Shown here: positions 17,220-26,563 of the stretch, one piece after another
How positions within the stretch are numbered: the stretch's first letter is position 1
Layout: each line of letters starts with the position of its first letter
Assembly (NCBI RefSeq): GCF_019134595.1
Contig: NZ_CP077770.1
Location: 3,654,501 to 3,718,500, forward strand
Direction: 5' to 3'
Source of the DNA: Pseudoalteromonas shioyasakiensis
Lineage (GTDB): Bacteria > Pseudomonadota > Gammaproteobacteria > Enterobacterales > Alteromonadaceae
Length of the DNA stretch: 64,000 nucleotides
Translations under genes and position numbers: made by a program
The notes under the pieces: model-generated
Database searches by the model: none
Told to the model about the DNA's origin: nothing
What the model saw: the letters and a program-made list of their open reading frames with translations, nothing else

Positions 17220-20192
17220 ATGAAATGGATGCACTTACAACTTAAGGTACTGGCTGTTTTTTTATTCTTTGTGAGCTGTTTTGCAAACGCTGAAGACTAT
17301 CAAGTTGCCCCCGCAGCTAACTGGGTAAAACAACATAAGTTACTTACCCCTGAGATACCTCGAGACCAAATACGAGACGGGACTTTCTACCTGATGCTCG
17401 ACACTCAGCTTCAGGTATCTGAGCAAGCCCCACAGCAACGCTTTAATCGTACTGTAATGCAAGCGGTAAATCAGTCTGGGGTTGATTATATAAGCCAGCT
17501 GAATATTGATTTTGATCCAAATTATCAATCTCTTACGCTAAATAGTTTAGGCATTATTCGCGACGGCCAATATATAGATAAACTAAATAGTGCCGAGCTA
17601 CAGGTATTACAGCGCGAGACCGACTTAGCAAGTCGTATATACAATGGCACCTTAAGCCTAAATGTCATTATTGATGATATGCGGGTAATGGATATTTTAG
17701 ATTACAGCTATACGGTTTCGGGAAGTAATCCGGTTTATCAGCACTTCAGCACCAAGCGTACACTGAACTGGTCGGTGCCGATAGTGCAGCAATTTATGCG
17801 GGTAAAGTGGCAAAAGCCTACGCCCTTATATATCAACTTTATGAATGGCGAGTCGCCAGTTACTAAAACCAAGTTAGATACGGGTTTTGACTACCAAATT
17901 AGCCAACACAATGAGCCGACCCTTAGCTCTGCAAGCGAAGTACCGCATTGGTATTCGCCTTACAAAGAAGTGTATTTTTCTGAAGTAAATAATTGGCAAG
18001 AGGTAGTCAATTGGTCGTTACCTTTGTACCAATCAGCCATCGAAGTAAGCCCTGCTATTGAAACAATTGCTCGTCAAATTAAGTTTCAACATGCCGACTT
18101 AGAGTCTCAAATTGTGGCTGCCCTGCGCTTTAGCCAAGACGAAGTACGTTATTTGGGCCTAGAAATGGGCACCAACTCGCACCAGCCTACTCCTGCATCA
18201 GAAACCTTGGCACTGCGCTATGGCGACTGTAAAGACAAAACCGTCTTGCTCATTTCTTTACTTAAAGCGCTCGGCGTAGAGGCTCACCCTGCTTTAGTTA
18301 ACACTGAAGACAGAAAGCGTACTGCTAGCTTACCGGTATCTCCTAGCTTATTTGACCATGTCATTGTCACCTTAGAGCACCAAGGTAAACGCTATTGGCT
18401 TGATCCGACCATTTCGTACCAGCGCGGCGATTTAGCACATCTAGCTCAACCGAACTACGATGTAGCGTTAATCATAAAGCAAGGTGAAACAGGCTTTACA
18501 GATATGTTCACAGAACCTGCCCTAAAACGCGTTCAGGTTTTTGATAGTTATCAGATCCCAGAAGGTATTAATGAGCCAGTTAGTTTTTCAACTCAATATA
18601 AATACGGCGACTTTGAAGCAATTAACCGCCGCAGTTCAATCGCTGAAAACAGCTTAAAAAGCATAGAAGATGATTACCGCGAATATTATCAAGATACCTA
18701 CAAGGGCTTAAAGACAGTCAAACCTATGCTGGTTGAATCTCCAAAGGACACCGGTCAGCTAATTACCAATGAGTACTATACTATTGATGACTTTTGGCGA
18801 CCTGAAGGTAATGATTTTCAAAACGACTTTTACGCTAGTGAAATTCAAAACTCAGTTTATAAGCCAGAACAGCGAGAGCGTAACAATGCACCAATGTGGT
18901 TTCGTTACCCAAATAATATCGAAACAACCATAAAGGTTACGTTTACGGATACTAATTGGCAGTTTGATGATAAGCAGGTCACGATCGACAACCCATTTTT
19001 TCATTTCGAAAAACGCGTGACATTTAAAGATTCTGTGTTGACCTTATACTTTGATTACAGCGCTAAGCAGGATCATATTCCAGCCGATCAAATAGACCTT
19101 TACCTAAGCGAGCGCAAAAAACTCAATAACGCGACCCATTTCGGCATCATTAAATACGGCACAAATAGCTCAACAACCACACCAGCAGATGACGAAACCA
19201 ACTGGTATAGCGTTTTTATTTTAAGTTACTTGGCGGCAATCATCTTTTTCATCGCGGCTTGGCGTATAGAAGCAAGTAACCGCCCAGTTTTTGCTGAGCA
19301 ACAGTTCTACCCTGTCAGTAACAGTAAGTTTGTTATTTACAGCTTATTGAGCTTAGGAATATTCATTCACTACTGGAGCTATCGCAACTGGAAAGCGATA
19401 AAAGAGCAGCAACAAAGCCATATTATGCCGATTGCTCGAGGGATATTCGCACCACTGTTTTTTATTCCGTTGTTACTTGAACTTTGCAAGCACAGCGAAC
19501 AAACCTTTGGCAAAAATAAGATCATGCCCGTCGCGGTTGGGTTCGTGTTATGGCTGGCGATTATCATTTCTGAAGTCGTAAGCTATAACTGGGAATATGG
19601 TAGTTGGCTGTTTTTAGTTATACCTATTCTATGGTTGCCACTGGTTAATTACATTCAAAACCTCAAGCAACCAGAACAGGCTCTTGAGTACCACTCTCAG
19701 TGGCGAGCGAGGCAGGTTATCATTTCGATATTCATGTTGCCTTGGTTATTTTATGGCTTAATTTATGAGCTATATTTGTTGCCAAGCTCAACCATAGTAA
19801 CCGGCGATAAGCTTTGGTCCTATCAAGTTAACTTTTTAAAAAGAAAAGAAATTATTCCTGCCAACGAGAATGTGCACTATTTTTATAGTGACGCATTTTT
19901 CGATTTTAAAACTGATGGAAACGGCATCACAGAAAACACTATTTTTAGTTACTGGAAAAATGAGCAAGGTGTGCTCGAAAAAGATCAGCGCCGCTTTAGT
20001 GACATTAAAGAGCTCAACGTTGATTATGCTAAAAGCGCCCTACTAACCACCACGGTAACAGTAATCGACCATAATGGTGATGAAATGCTGTTATTTTTGA
20101 GCCATGAAGATGACTTAGATAAGAAGTTTGTCGCTGAGGTAGAGCGCTTAATTAAAGCCAATACCCCAGCAACTGAGCAAAACGCAGATTAA
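17220..20192 (+). CDS. DUF3857 / transglutaminase-like membrane protein
   Basis: This 990-residue protein has a signal peptide (1-24), a DUF3857 N-terminal domain (about 60-230) and a transglutaminase-like core with Cys337 in RYGDCKDK, His380 in FDHVIV and Asp395 in WLDPT. A transglutaminase C-terminal-like stretch follows, then about five to six membrane helices (from residue 664 on) and a cytoplasmic tail. It may act as a periplasmic protease or amidase anchored to the inner membrane; the substrate is unknown. It overlaps the convergent kinase gene by 4 bases. Confidence 0.82.
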   Translation: MKWMHLQLKVLAVFLFFVSCFANAEDYQVAPAANWVKQHKLLTPEIPRDQIRDGTFYLMLDTQLQVSEQAPQQRFNRTVMQAVNQSGVDYISQLNIDFDPNYQSLTLNSLGIIRDGQYIDKLNSAELQVLQRETDLASRIYNGTLSLNVIIDDMRVMDILDYSYTVSGSNPVYQHFSTKRTLNWSVPIVQQFMRVKWQKPTPLYINFMNGESPVTKTKLDTGFDYQISQHNEPTLSSASEVPHWYSPYKEVYFSEVNNWQEVVNWSLPLYQSAIEVSPAIETIARQIKFQHADLESQIVAALRFSQDEVRYLGLEMGTNSHQPTPASETLALRYGDCKDKTVLLISLLKALGVEAHPALVNTEDRKRTASLPVSPSLFDHVIVTLEHQGKRYWLDPTISYQRGDLAHLAQPNYDVALIIKQGETGFTDMFTEPALKRVQVFDSYQIPEGINEPVSFSTQYKYGDFEAINRRSSIAENSLKSIEDDYREYYQDTYKGLKTVKPMLVESPKDTGQLITNEYYTIDDFWRPEGNDFQNDFYASEIQNSVYKPEQRERNNAPMWFRYPNNIETTIKVTFTDTNWQFDDKQVTIDNPFFHFEKRVTFKDSVLTLYFDYSAKQDHIPADQIDLYLSERKKLNNATHFGIIKYGTNSSTTTPADDETNWYSVFILSYLAAIIFFIAAWRIEASNRPVFAEQQFYPVSNSKFVIYSLLSLGIFIHYWSYRNWKAIKEQQQSHIMPIARGIFAPLFFIPLLLELCKHSEQTFGKNKIMPVAVGFVLWLAIIISEVVSYNWEYGSWLFLVIPILWLPLVNYIQNLKQPEQALEYHSQWRARQVIISIFMLPWLFYGLIYELYLLPSSTIVTGDKLWSYQVNFLKRKEIIPANENVHYFYSDAFFDFKTDGNGITENTIFSYWKNEQGVLEKDQRRFSDIKELNVDYAKSALLTTTVTVIDHNGDEMLLFLSHEDDLDKKFVAEVERLIKANTPATEQNAD

Positions 20193-23100
20193 GTCAGTCG
20201 CTTAATCATGCGTTTTAAGGCGGGCGCTTTCAGAGGCTTATAAAGCAATGGATAGCCCGCATCGAGCACTAACTCACGTATTCCTTCGTCATGATTCGCA
20301 GTATTCACGATGGCAGGTAAGCGTGTTAGTGCCGCTTGCTCAATTACTTCAAGGCCAGTTACCCCATCATCAAGCTGATAATCAATAATCAACAATTGCG
20401 GCAGGGCTTGGCTTGCCTTTAGCTGCTCAAGCTCCGCTAAGTTAGTGGCCGTTGAGATTTCGCAGCCCCAATTTTCGAGTAGCTGCTTTAATGCCTCTAA
20501 CACGTTGCGGTCGTTATCAAGCAACCAAATGCGTAATTGCCCCAGCTCTGTTTCTTGTGATGCCTCAGCGCCTTTCGCTTGCGCTGGCGCAGCACTCACT
20601 TTACAAGGCAGAGTTAGGGTAAATTGCGTGCCTTTACCAAGCTCAGACCCCATCACTAGGGGGATTTTAAGTAAGTCACATATACGTTTAGTGATTGCCA
20701 ACCCTAAGCCTAACCCCTCGGCGCTTGGCTTTGCACCAAGCTGTTTAAACTCTTGGAAAATAGTTTGTTGATCGCTCGATGCAATACCAATCCCTGTGTC
20801 TTCAACAATAAAGGATACATGGTCGTCATCATGCTGCATTTTTAAACGAACTTCACCTTGCTCAGTATAACGAATCGCATTACTCAAAAGGTTACGTAGT
20901 ACTCGTCGCAGCAGCGCTTTGTCGGTATGCAAGCGCACATCACAGGTTTCAATAATAAACTTTAAGCCTTTTTCACGGGCAAGGGCTTCGTAGTCATTAC
21001 GCAGTGGCTCAACCAACGAGCTGGCAGCAAACTCGCTCATTTGTATTTTAAACGAGCCTGAATCGAGCTTGGTTAACTCTAAAATACTCGATAACAACTC
21101 TTCGGCGCTGCCTAATGAGTTCTTAATATTCATCGCCAGCTCTTTAAGTTCGGTGTCTTGGGCTTTTTCATTCATTAAAGAACAAAACAAACTCGCAGCA
21201 TTGAAAGGTTGCAGTAAATCATGGCTGGCAGCAGCAAAAAAGCGTGTTTTACTGACCGTTGCTTGCTCCGCCACTTGCTTTGCCATCGACAACTCTTGGT
21301 TTGCTTGAGTCAATGCCAAGGTGCGTGTTGCGACTTTTTCTTCAAGGCTAACATTTGCTTCGGTTAACGCTTTTTGTTGCTTTACGAACTCGGTAATGTC
21401 GGTATAGGTTGTTACAAAGCCGCCTCCTGGCAGTGGGTTACCTTGCATTTCAAACACGCGGCCATCATTGTGCGAGCGCTGATATTTATAAGCGCTGCCT
21501 TGGCGTAAATAGGCTAAGCGTTTTTCGACTTCGCTGGTCATGCTCTCGCCGCTAAATAAGCCACGCTCGGCATTAAAACGAATAATGTCGGCAACAGGGC
21601 GGCCTATGTAAAGCGCATCATCTGGGTAGGCGAACATGTTTTTGTAGCCTTGGTTCCAAGCTACCAAGCGCAGCTCACTATCAACTACACTGATCCCTTG
21701 TTGAATGTTTTCGATTGTTGATTGCAGTAAGTCACGATTAAATTTAAGTACTTGGCTTGCTTCATCAACAAACTCGGCAACCTGCTCTAGAGGCTGGCGC
21801 TGCTCATTTTTGGCTACATCTAAAATAAGCCGTGCCGATGCGCCGCCGATCACCGCAGACATCTCGCGCTCAACTAATAGCTCTAACTCGACATTGGCAG
21901 GACGTTTCCACTTACTTTTATCATCCGGAAAGTAATGATTTACCAAAGACTGTGCCGCTTCTTTTTCGGCAAATCGTTGCAATAGTGCACCTAGGTCATG
22001 GTAGCTCAAAGGCTGTAGATGATTGCTTACCTTCGAATCATTCAGCTGCGACACAAACTTATTGCTCTGTAAGCGTTCAGCTAAGGTTGCTCGACTAAAT
22101 AACGGTACTAAGAAATACACTAAACAGTTCGCACCTAGCGATAGCAATAAAGCTTGGCTAATGCTTTCCATGCCTAATGAGAATAAATCGGTTGGTGCTA
22201 ACCAGCTTATTCCCCACGGTCCATTCACAAGCCATAAGCTATCGTTTCCTAAACCTCCGGCGATATTCGGTAGTAAAAGTGTGTACCCCCAAATAATAAA
22301 GCCGCTTAAAATCCCCAATTGCGCACCGCGACACGATGCTTGTCGCCACCATAAACCAATGATCATGGCCGGCGAAAATTGCGCGACTAAGGTGAACGAC
22401 ATCAAACCCACATTGGCAAGGGTTGTACTTTCGCCTAGCACTCGGTGAGTGAAATAGCTTAGCAATAAAATCAATACGATAACGATTTTACGTGCATGTA
22501 ATAGGTTATTTTTATCAAGCCCGCGACTGCTCGATGTAAGTTGCGAGCGGCGTAAAATAAACTGGTTAATAAAGTCATTAGTGATCATCACTGAAAGCAC
22601 AATTGATGACACTATCACCATACTGGTTGCCGCTGAAAAGCCACCTAAAAAGGCTAATAACGCCACAAGGGCATCATCAGCCGCCATAGGTAAAGCCAAT
22701 ACAAAGGTGTCGTAGCCGACTTCTTGACCTTGAAAGTAAATTAATCCGGCGTATGCAATCGGTAGAATAAACAGGTTAATAAGTAAGAGGTAAATCGGAA
22801 ATAGCCAACGCGCCGAGGCCAGCTCTTTATCGTTATTTTTTTCGATAAAGCTCATGTGGAATTGTCTTGGCAAACATAAGGTCGCCAAAATACCAAGCAA
22901 AGTATGAGCAACATACACATAGGTTGGACTTTGTGTGGCCGCCACTTGCTGATCAATATTTAGGTCATGCGCTTTTTCAAACAGAGCCACTGGGCTGTCG
23001 AATAAAGCAAAGCACACATACAAACCCACCGCTAAAAACGCCAATAATTTAACCACAGATTCAAAGGCAATACTGGCAATCAAACCTGGGTTATGTTCGC

Positions 23101-23638
23101 TGGGCTTTAACCGCCTCGCGCCGAATAAAATAGCAAACAGTGCCAATACAATCGTGATGTAAAAAGTGCTATCGGCCCATACTTCATGGCTTTGTGTGGC
23201 AGCACGATCGGTAAGTAAGTTGATACTTTGTGCAGTTGCACTTAGCTGTAAAGAGATATAGGGCACAATGGCAATCACTGAAATCAATGAAATGAACCCA
23301 GACAAACTCGACGATTGACCATATCGGGTCGCAATAAAATCTGCCATTGAGGTTATTTTTTGCTGCCGACAAATATGCGCTATGCGGCAATAGATTTGCC
23401 AGCCAAAAATGAATAGCAAAATAGTACCGGCATAGGTCGGAGCCAACCACCAGCCGTTGTATGCAGCTTGTGCTGTGGTACCAAAAAACGCCCAAGAGGT
23501 GCAATACACCCCAAGTGATAAACCATAGGTTAAGCCTTTAAAAGGCAATACTTTTCTTTTATCAGCCCAGCCTGCAACCGCAAATAAAATTGCCAGATAT
23601 ACAATTGCAAGAAGGCTTATTGACCAAATTGAGAACAT
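20189..23638 (-). CDS. PutP-like hybrid sensor histidine kinase / response regulator
   Basis: The 1149-residue protein starts with a sodium/solute symporter-like region of about 13 helices (residues 1-515). It continues with a PAS domain (about 635-750), a coiled linker, phosphoacceptor His806 in AASHDLLQPF, a HATPase domain (N-box Asn920, DTGIGI 947-952) and a C-terminal receiver with Asp1086 and Lys1134. This is the CbrA/NahK-like architecture that couples a transporter-like sensor to phosphorelay signalling, often for carbon and nitrogen balance. The partner regulator is not in the window. No strong ribosome site is visible. Confidence 0.9.
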   Translation of the reverse strand: MFSIWSISLLAIVYLAILFAVAGWADKRKVLPFKGLTYGLSLGVYCTSWAFFGTTAQAAYNGWWLAPTYAGTILLFIFGWQIYCRIAHICRQQKITSMADFIATRYGQSSSLSGFISLISVIAIVPYISLQLSATAQSINLLTDRAATQSHEVWADSTFYITIVLALFAILFGARRLKPSEHNPGLIASIAFESVVKLLAFLAVGLYVCFALFDSPVALFEKAHDLNIDQQVAATQSPTYVYVAHTLLGILATLCLPRQFHMSFIEKNNDKELASARWLFPIYLLLINLFILPIAYAGLIYFQGQEVGYDTFVLALPMAADDALVALLAFLGGFSAATSMVIVSSIVLSVMITNDFINQFILRRSQLTSSSRGLDKNNLLHARKIVIVLILLLSYFTHRVLGESTTLANVGLMSFTLVAQFSPAMIIGLWWRQASCRGAQLGILSGFIIWGYTLLLPNIAGGLGNDSLWLVNGPWGISWLAPTDLFSLGMESISQALLLSLGANCLVYFLVPLFSRATLAERLQSNKFVSQLNDSKVSNHLQPLSYHDLGALLQRFAEKEAAQSLVNHYFPDDKSKWKRPANVELELLVEREMSAVIGGASARLILDVAKNEQRQPLEQVAEFVDEASQVLKFNRDLLQSTIENIQQGISVVDSELRLVAWNQGYKNMFAYPDDALYIGRPVADIIRFNAERGLFSGESMTSEVEKRLAYLRQGSAYKYQRSHNDGRVFEMQGNPLPGGGFVTTYTDITEFVKQQKALTEANVSLEEKVATRTLALTQANQELSMAKQVAEQATVSKTRFFAAASHDLLQPFNAASLFCSLMNEKAQDTELKELAMNIKNSLGSAEELLSSILELTKLDSGSFKIQMSEFAASSLVEPLRNDYEALAREKGLKFIIETCDVRLHTDKALLRRVLRNLLSNAIRYTEQGEVRLKMQHDDDHVSFIVEDTGIGIASSDQQTIFQEFKQLGAKPSAEGLGLGLAITKRICDLLKIPLVMGSELGKGTQFTLTLPCKVSAAPAQAKGAEASQETELGQLRIWLLDNDRNVLEALKQLLENWGCEISTATNLAELEQLKASQALPQLLIIDYQLDDGVTGLEVIEQAALTRLPAIVNTANHDEGIRELVLDAGYPLLYKPLKAPALKRMIKRLT

Positions 23639-23759
23639 CGCATGTGATTATTTTAATTGTTATAGCCCCAGCATAGTTTTTATTGCACGTAATTTACAGC
23701 CTAACTTTAGTGCTAATGCATTGTATAACTGAAGTTTAAAAAACAAACACAAAGAAATG

Positions 23760-23819
23760 AGAATTATTTTCAATTGAATGTTGACAGATACGCAAATCTA
23801 ATTGATAATCAGTATCAAC
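23760..23819 (+). promoter_or_regulatory. Fur boxes and sigma-70 promoter of sRNA copy 1
   Basis: TTGACA (23783-23788), 17-base spacer, GATAAT (23806-23811). A Fur-like 7-1-7 site AGAGAATTATTTTCA lies at 23760-23774. A second, TGATAATCAGTATCA (23805-23819), overlaps the -10 and matches the TGATAATnATTATCA consensus at 13 of 14 positions. Iron-bound Fur would shut this promoter. Confidence 0.85.
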
Positions 23820-24034
23820 AAGACAATAAAGTGTTATGACTTGTTCGGAATAAACTGATTTGTTTCTCGACCCTGAAACACGTGTGGCCCACGATAAAGC
23901 TAAGATCGCCTGTTGCTAATCGCAACGCCCCTTGATATTGGCAACAGGTGATCGCCCTACTATTTTACTTGCTACATTGCTCATATCGGTGACGGTAGAT
24001 ATGAAACTCAAAAAGCCCTTACAGGGCTTTTTTT
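23818..24034 (+). ncRNA. RyhB-like iron-responsive small RNA, copy 1
   Basis: The predicted transcript of about 217 nt runs from the promoter at 23783-23811 to the terminator at 24011-24034. A 13-base stem (23904-23916 with 23941-23953) displays a C-rich loop containing CAACGCCCCTTGAT. Smaller hairpins GTTTC/GAAAC and CGTG/CACG precede it. The 10-base ACATTGCTCA at 23974-23983 is identical to the conserved core of enterobacterial RyhB. The size resembles the long RyhB of Vibrio. It would repress iron-rich protein mRNAs when iron is low (inference from the family). A 5-codon ATG frame inside is probably not a gene. Confidence 0.82.
24011..24034 (+). terminator. Terminator of sRNA copy 1
   Basis: AAAAGCCCT (24011-24019), loop TAC, AGGGCTTTT (24023-24031) followed by more T. 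A textbook intrinsic terminator and likely Hfq-binding tail. Confidence 0.92.
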
Positions 24035-24073
24035 ATGTCTAAAATTCGTACCAAACCTGCAAGCCAAACTAAA

Positions 24074-24133
24074 TGAGAATTATTTTCAAAAAGGTGTTGA
24101 CAGTATTGCAAACCTAATTGATAATTAATCTCA
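24074..24133 (+). promoter_or_regulatory. Fur boxes and sigma-70 promoter of sRNA copy 2
   Basis: TTGACA (24097-24102), 17-base spacer, GATAAT (24120-24125). The upstream Fur site TGAGAATTATTTTCA (24074-24088) matches 12 of 14 consensus positions. The site over the -10 (24119-24133) has an intact left half TGATAAT and a weaker right half. Confidence 0.85.
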
Positions 24134-24347
24134 ACAAGCCAAACGAAGTATGATGACTTGTTCAGATTGAATTTGTTTCTCCCCAGAAACGCGTGTCGCC
24201 ACGTTAAAGCTTTAGCTTATATGTTGCTAATCACAACGCCCCTTGATGTTGGCAACATGTGAGCGACCCTACTTATTTTACTTGCTACATTGCTCATATC
24301 GGTGACGGTAGATATGAAACTAAAAAAGCCCTTGCAGGGCTTTTTTT
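24132..24347 (+). ncRNA. RyhB-like iron-responsive small RNA, copy 2
   Basis: The predicted transcript is about 216 nt. The long stem (24215-24227 with 24252-24264) is kept although its sequence differs from copy 1: the C-G pair at the base of TGTTGC/GCAACA in copy 1 is A-T here, and other changes keep G-U pairs. The loop CAACGCCCCTTGAT and the core ACATTGCTCA (24287-24296) are unchanged. This selective conservation indicates two functional RNAs. It ends 26 bases before the stop of the opposing GTPase gene. Confidence 0.82.
24323..24347 (+). terminator. Terminator of sRNA copy 2
   Basis: AAAAAGCCCT (24323-24332), loop TGC, AGGGCTTTTT (24336-24345), then TT. Its complement is also A/T-flanked, so it may end transcription of the opposing GTPase gene as well. 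Confidence 0.92.
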
Positions 24348-24372
24348 ATGTCTAAAAATTAATGCATTAACT

Positions 24373-25317
24373 TTATCGACGGTTCTTACGTGCACGTGCA
24401 CGGCGTTGCTTTTTCTCTTCTTCTTTAGCGGCTTTTTTCGCCTCTGCAGCAGCGCGAAGCTCAGCAACCATTTGCTCTTCTTCTTCACGCATAGCCGGTG
24501 TTTCCATGGTAATACGACCAATAATGCCATCGCGTAATTCGTTAATAAGAATTTCAGACATTTTGTAAGTATCGATTTGATTACCACCGCGGATACAACC
24601 ACGCTTTTTACCTGCCATTTCAACAAACTCCCAGTCAGACTCTGGTAGCTCATCAATTTTATAGCGGCTTTTTAAAAGCTCTGGGTATGCTTGCAGTAAA
24701 TATTCAGCGGTGTAACTTGCCACTTCTTCGTAGTCGATAGCGGTATCACGAATAGCCCCAGTTGCCCCTAAACGATAACCAGAGTTTTCGTTCTCCACTT
24801 TAGGCCATAACATACCCGGTGTGTCGTAAAGCATAATGCCATCGTCAAGCTTAATACGTTGCTGCGCTTTGGTTACCGCAGGTTCATTACCTGTTTTTGC
24901 CACGATACGGCCAGCCAAGGTATTAATAAGAGTTGATTTACCAACGTTTGGAATACCCATGATCATGGCTTTAATTTGTTTATCAGCGCCTACTTTATGC
25001 GGCACTAACTTTTTACAAAGCTCATTAATGCGGTGCACTTCACCCGCTTTATCATTACCAAAATCAATCGCTTTCACACCACTTTGCTGCTCAAAGTAGT
25101 CTTTCCAAGCTTGCGTTAACTTAGGATCAGCCAAGTCCGCCTTGTTCATGATTTTGATTACCGGCTTGTCGCCACGCAGCGCAGTAACCATTGGGTTTTC
25201 ACTACTATAAGGAATACGGGCATCAAGTACCTCAATGATCACATCCATCTGTGGCATGATTTCTTTAATTTCGTTTCGGGCTTTGTTCATGTGACCCGGG
25301 AACCACTGGATGGCCAT
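24373..25317 (-). CDS. ylqF: Ribosome biogenesis GTPase YlqF/RbgA
   Basis: This 314-residue circularly permuted GTPase has motif order G4-G1-G3: NKAD at 58-61, GIPNVGKS at 121-128, DTPG at 165-168. The N-terminal FPGHMNKA is diagnostic for YlqF/RbgA, which matures the large ribosomal subunit. The C-terminus is a charged Lys/Arg/Glu-rich tail (about 280-314) longer than in Bacillus, probably for rRNA binding. AGGAG stands 6 bases before the ATG. The gene opposes the tandem sRNAs and is divergent from yaeQ. Confidence 0.93.
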   Translation of the reverse strand: MAIQWFPGHMNKARNEIKEIMPQMDVIIEVLDARIPYSSENPMVTALRGDKPVIKIMNKADLADPKLTQAWKDYFEQQSGVKAIDFGNDKAGEVHRINELCKKLVPHKVGADKQIKAMIMGIPNVGKSTLINTLAGRIVAKTGNEPAVTKAQQRIKLDDGIMLYDTPGMLWPKVENENSGYRLGATGAIRDTAIDYEEVASYTAEYLLQAYPELLKSRYKIDELPESDWEFVEMAGKKRGCIRGGNQIDTYKMSEILINELRDGIIGRITMETPAMREEEEQMVAELRAAAEAKKAAKEEEKKQRRARARKNRR

Positions 25318-25408
25318 TTTTAACTCCTACAAGATAATTTCACGGTATTTTAACTGGCTCGGCAACGAATTGCGCTATAATGACGCAAATTTTTTCAAGT
25401 AAGCAGTT

Positions 25409-25945
25409 ATGGCTCTTAAATCAACCATTATTAAAGCGCAATTATCGTTAAGCGATATGGACCGCCACATTTATCAAGATTTCAATTTAACACTGGCACA
25501 ACACCCATCAGAAACCGAACAACGCTTGATGATCCGCTTGTTGGCTTTTGCGCTAAATGCCCGTGAAGGCTTAGAGTTTACTAAAGGCTTATGCGCCGAT
25601 GATGAGCCTGAGCTTTGGCATATTAACTATAGCGAAGAAATTGAATTATGGGTTGAGCTTGGGCTACCAGACGAAAAACGCCTGAAAAAAGCCTGCAATA
25701 AGTCGAAGCAAGTTGTTTTATATACCTACGGTGAAAATAACCAAGCGATTTGGTGGCAAAAACATCAACCTAAGTTGTATGATTTTAAAAACTTAAGTAT
25801 TTTTAGTCTCGATTATGCCGCTACTCAGGCATTAGCCGACTTAGCTGATCGCAATATCAAGCTCACTATTACCATTCAAGATGGTGAAGTGTGGGTTAGC
25901 TCAGATACAGCAAATATCGAAATTAAACCGCAACAGTTAATGTAA
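25409..25945 (+). CDS. yaeQ: YaeQ family protein
   Basis: The 178-residue protein matches YaeQ along its length: MALKSTIIKAQLSLSDMDRHIYQDFNLTLA-type start, RLLAFALNA, and the WHINYSEEIELWVELGLPDEKR region. YaeQ has a nuclease-like fold and an unclear role; early links to RfaH suppression are disputed. It is 8 bases upstream of a lipase-like gene and probably cotranscribed with it. Confidence 0.88.
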   Translation: MALKSTIIKAQLSLSDMDRHIYQDFNLTLAQHPSETEQRLMIRLLAFALNAREGLEFTKGLCADDEPELWHINYSEEIELWVELGLPDEKRLKKACNKSKQVVLYTYGENNQAIWWQKHQPKLYDFKNLSIFSLDYAATQALADLADRNIKLTITIQDGEVWVSSDTANIEIKPQQLM

Positions 25946-25953
25946 GGAATGCG

Positions 25954-26559
25954 ATGGCAATTAGGCAAGTTGTAGTATTACACGGACTTTATATGTCAGG
26001 CTTTGTGATGCGCCCACTGTGCGCGCGTCTTGAAAAGTCAGGTCTAAAAATACTCAATTTGACCTATAACACGCTATCTCCCGATAGAGCGGCAATATTC
26101 GATAAGATTGACCGCTTTATCGGTGGTAAACCTACCGCCTTAGTTTGCCATTCAATGGGCGGCTTGGTTGCTCGCGCTTACTTAGAGGCCAATTCTCTTC
26201 AAAGTCGCCACGTCGAAAAGGTGATCACCTTAGGCACCCCGCATAAAGGCAGTCATATTGCTAAGCAAATGCAGCAAAAAGGCTTTGAAATGCTGTTAAA
26301 AAATAGCGTGGAGTTTTTATTATCTGAGAATGGCGATTGGCCGTTTAATGCCAAGCTTTATAGTATTGCTGGTGACTTACCAATAGGGCTAATGCCACTG
26401 ATTGCTAAAGGCAGTGTCTCCGATGGTACAGTTTTGATAGATGAAACCAAACTCAATGGCATGGCAGAACACAAGGTGTTTCATTTGAGTCACACCAGTA
26501 TGATCTACTCACGCCAAGTGATGGATTACATTATTAAGCTTATAAATCAAAGTGAGTGA
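25954..26559 (+). CDS. Cytoplasmic alpha/beta hydrolase (lipase/PGAP1-like)
   Basis: The 201-residue protein has the lipase-like pattern VVVLHGLYMSG at the oxyanion region, nucleophile Ser in VCHSMGG (about residue 68) and TLGTPHKGS. A probable catalytic His lies in FHLSHTSMIY near the C-terminus. No signal peptide is seen. Short PGAP1-type hydrolases like this are common in gammaproteobacteria but have no assigned substrate. AAGGA precedes the ATG by 5 bases, and it follows yaeQ closely. Confidence 0.8.
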   Translation: MAIRQVVVLHGLYMSGFVMRPLCARLEKSGLKILNLTYNTLSPDRAAIFDKIDRFIGGKPTALVCHSMGGLVARAYLEANSLQSRHVEKVITLGTPHKGSHIAKQMQQKGFEMLLKNSVEFLLSENGDWPFNAKLYSIAGDLPIGLMPLIAKGSVSDGTVLIDETKLNGMAEHKVFHLSHTSMIYSRQVMDYIIKLINQSE

Positions 26560-26563
26560 TACT

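Larger units (their letters stand above)
23759..24350 (+). repeat. Tandem duplication of a Fur-controlled sRNA gene, period about 314 bases
   Basis: The gap 23639-24372 holds no protein gene. Two copies of about 280 bases follow one another, each with a Fur-box-like site, TTGACA/GATAAT promoter, structured body and terminator. The Fur boxes are offset by 314 and the terminators by 313. Identity looks about 75-80% by eye, highest in the promoter, the loop around CAACGCCCCTTGAT and the 3' part. Only about 40 bases separate the first terminator from the second Fur box. Confidence 0.85.

Noticed and set aside
23833..23855. Short ATG frames of five codons in each sRNA (MTCSE / MTCSD)
   Set aside because: Present in both copies but without a ribosome site; too short to support as a coding peptide.
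24259..24537. 92-residue plus-strand open frame
   Set aside because: It starts inside sRNA copy 2, runs through its terminator and continues antisense to ylqF; no ribosome site.
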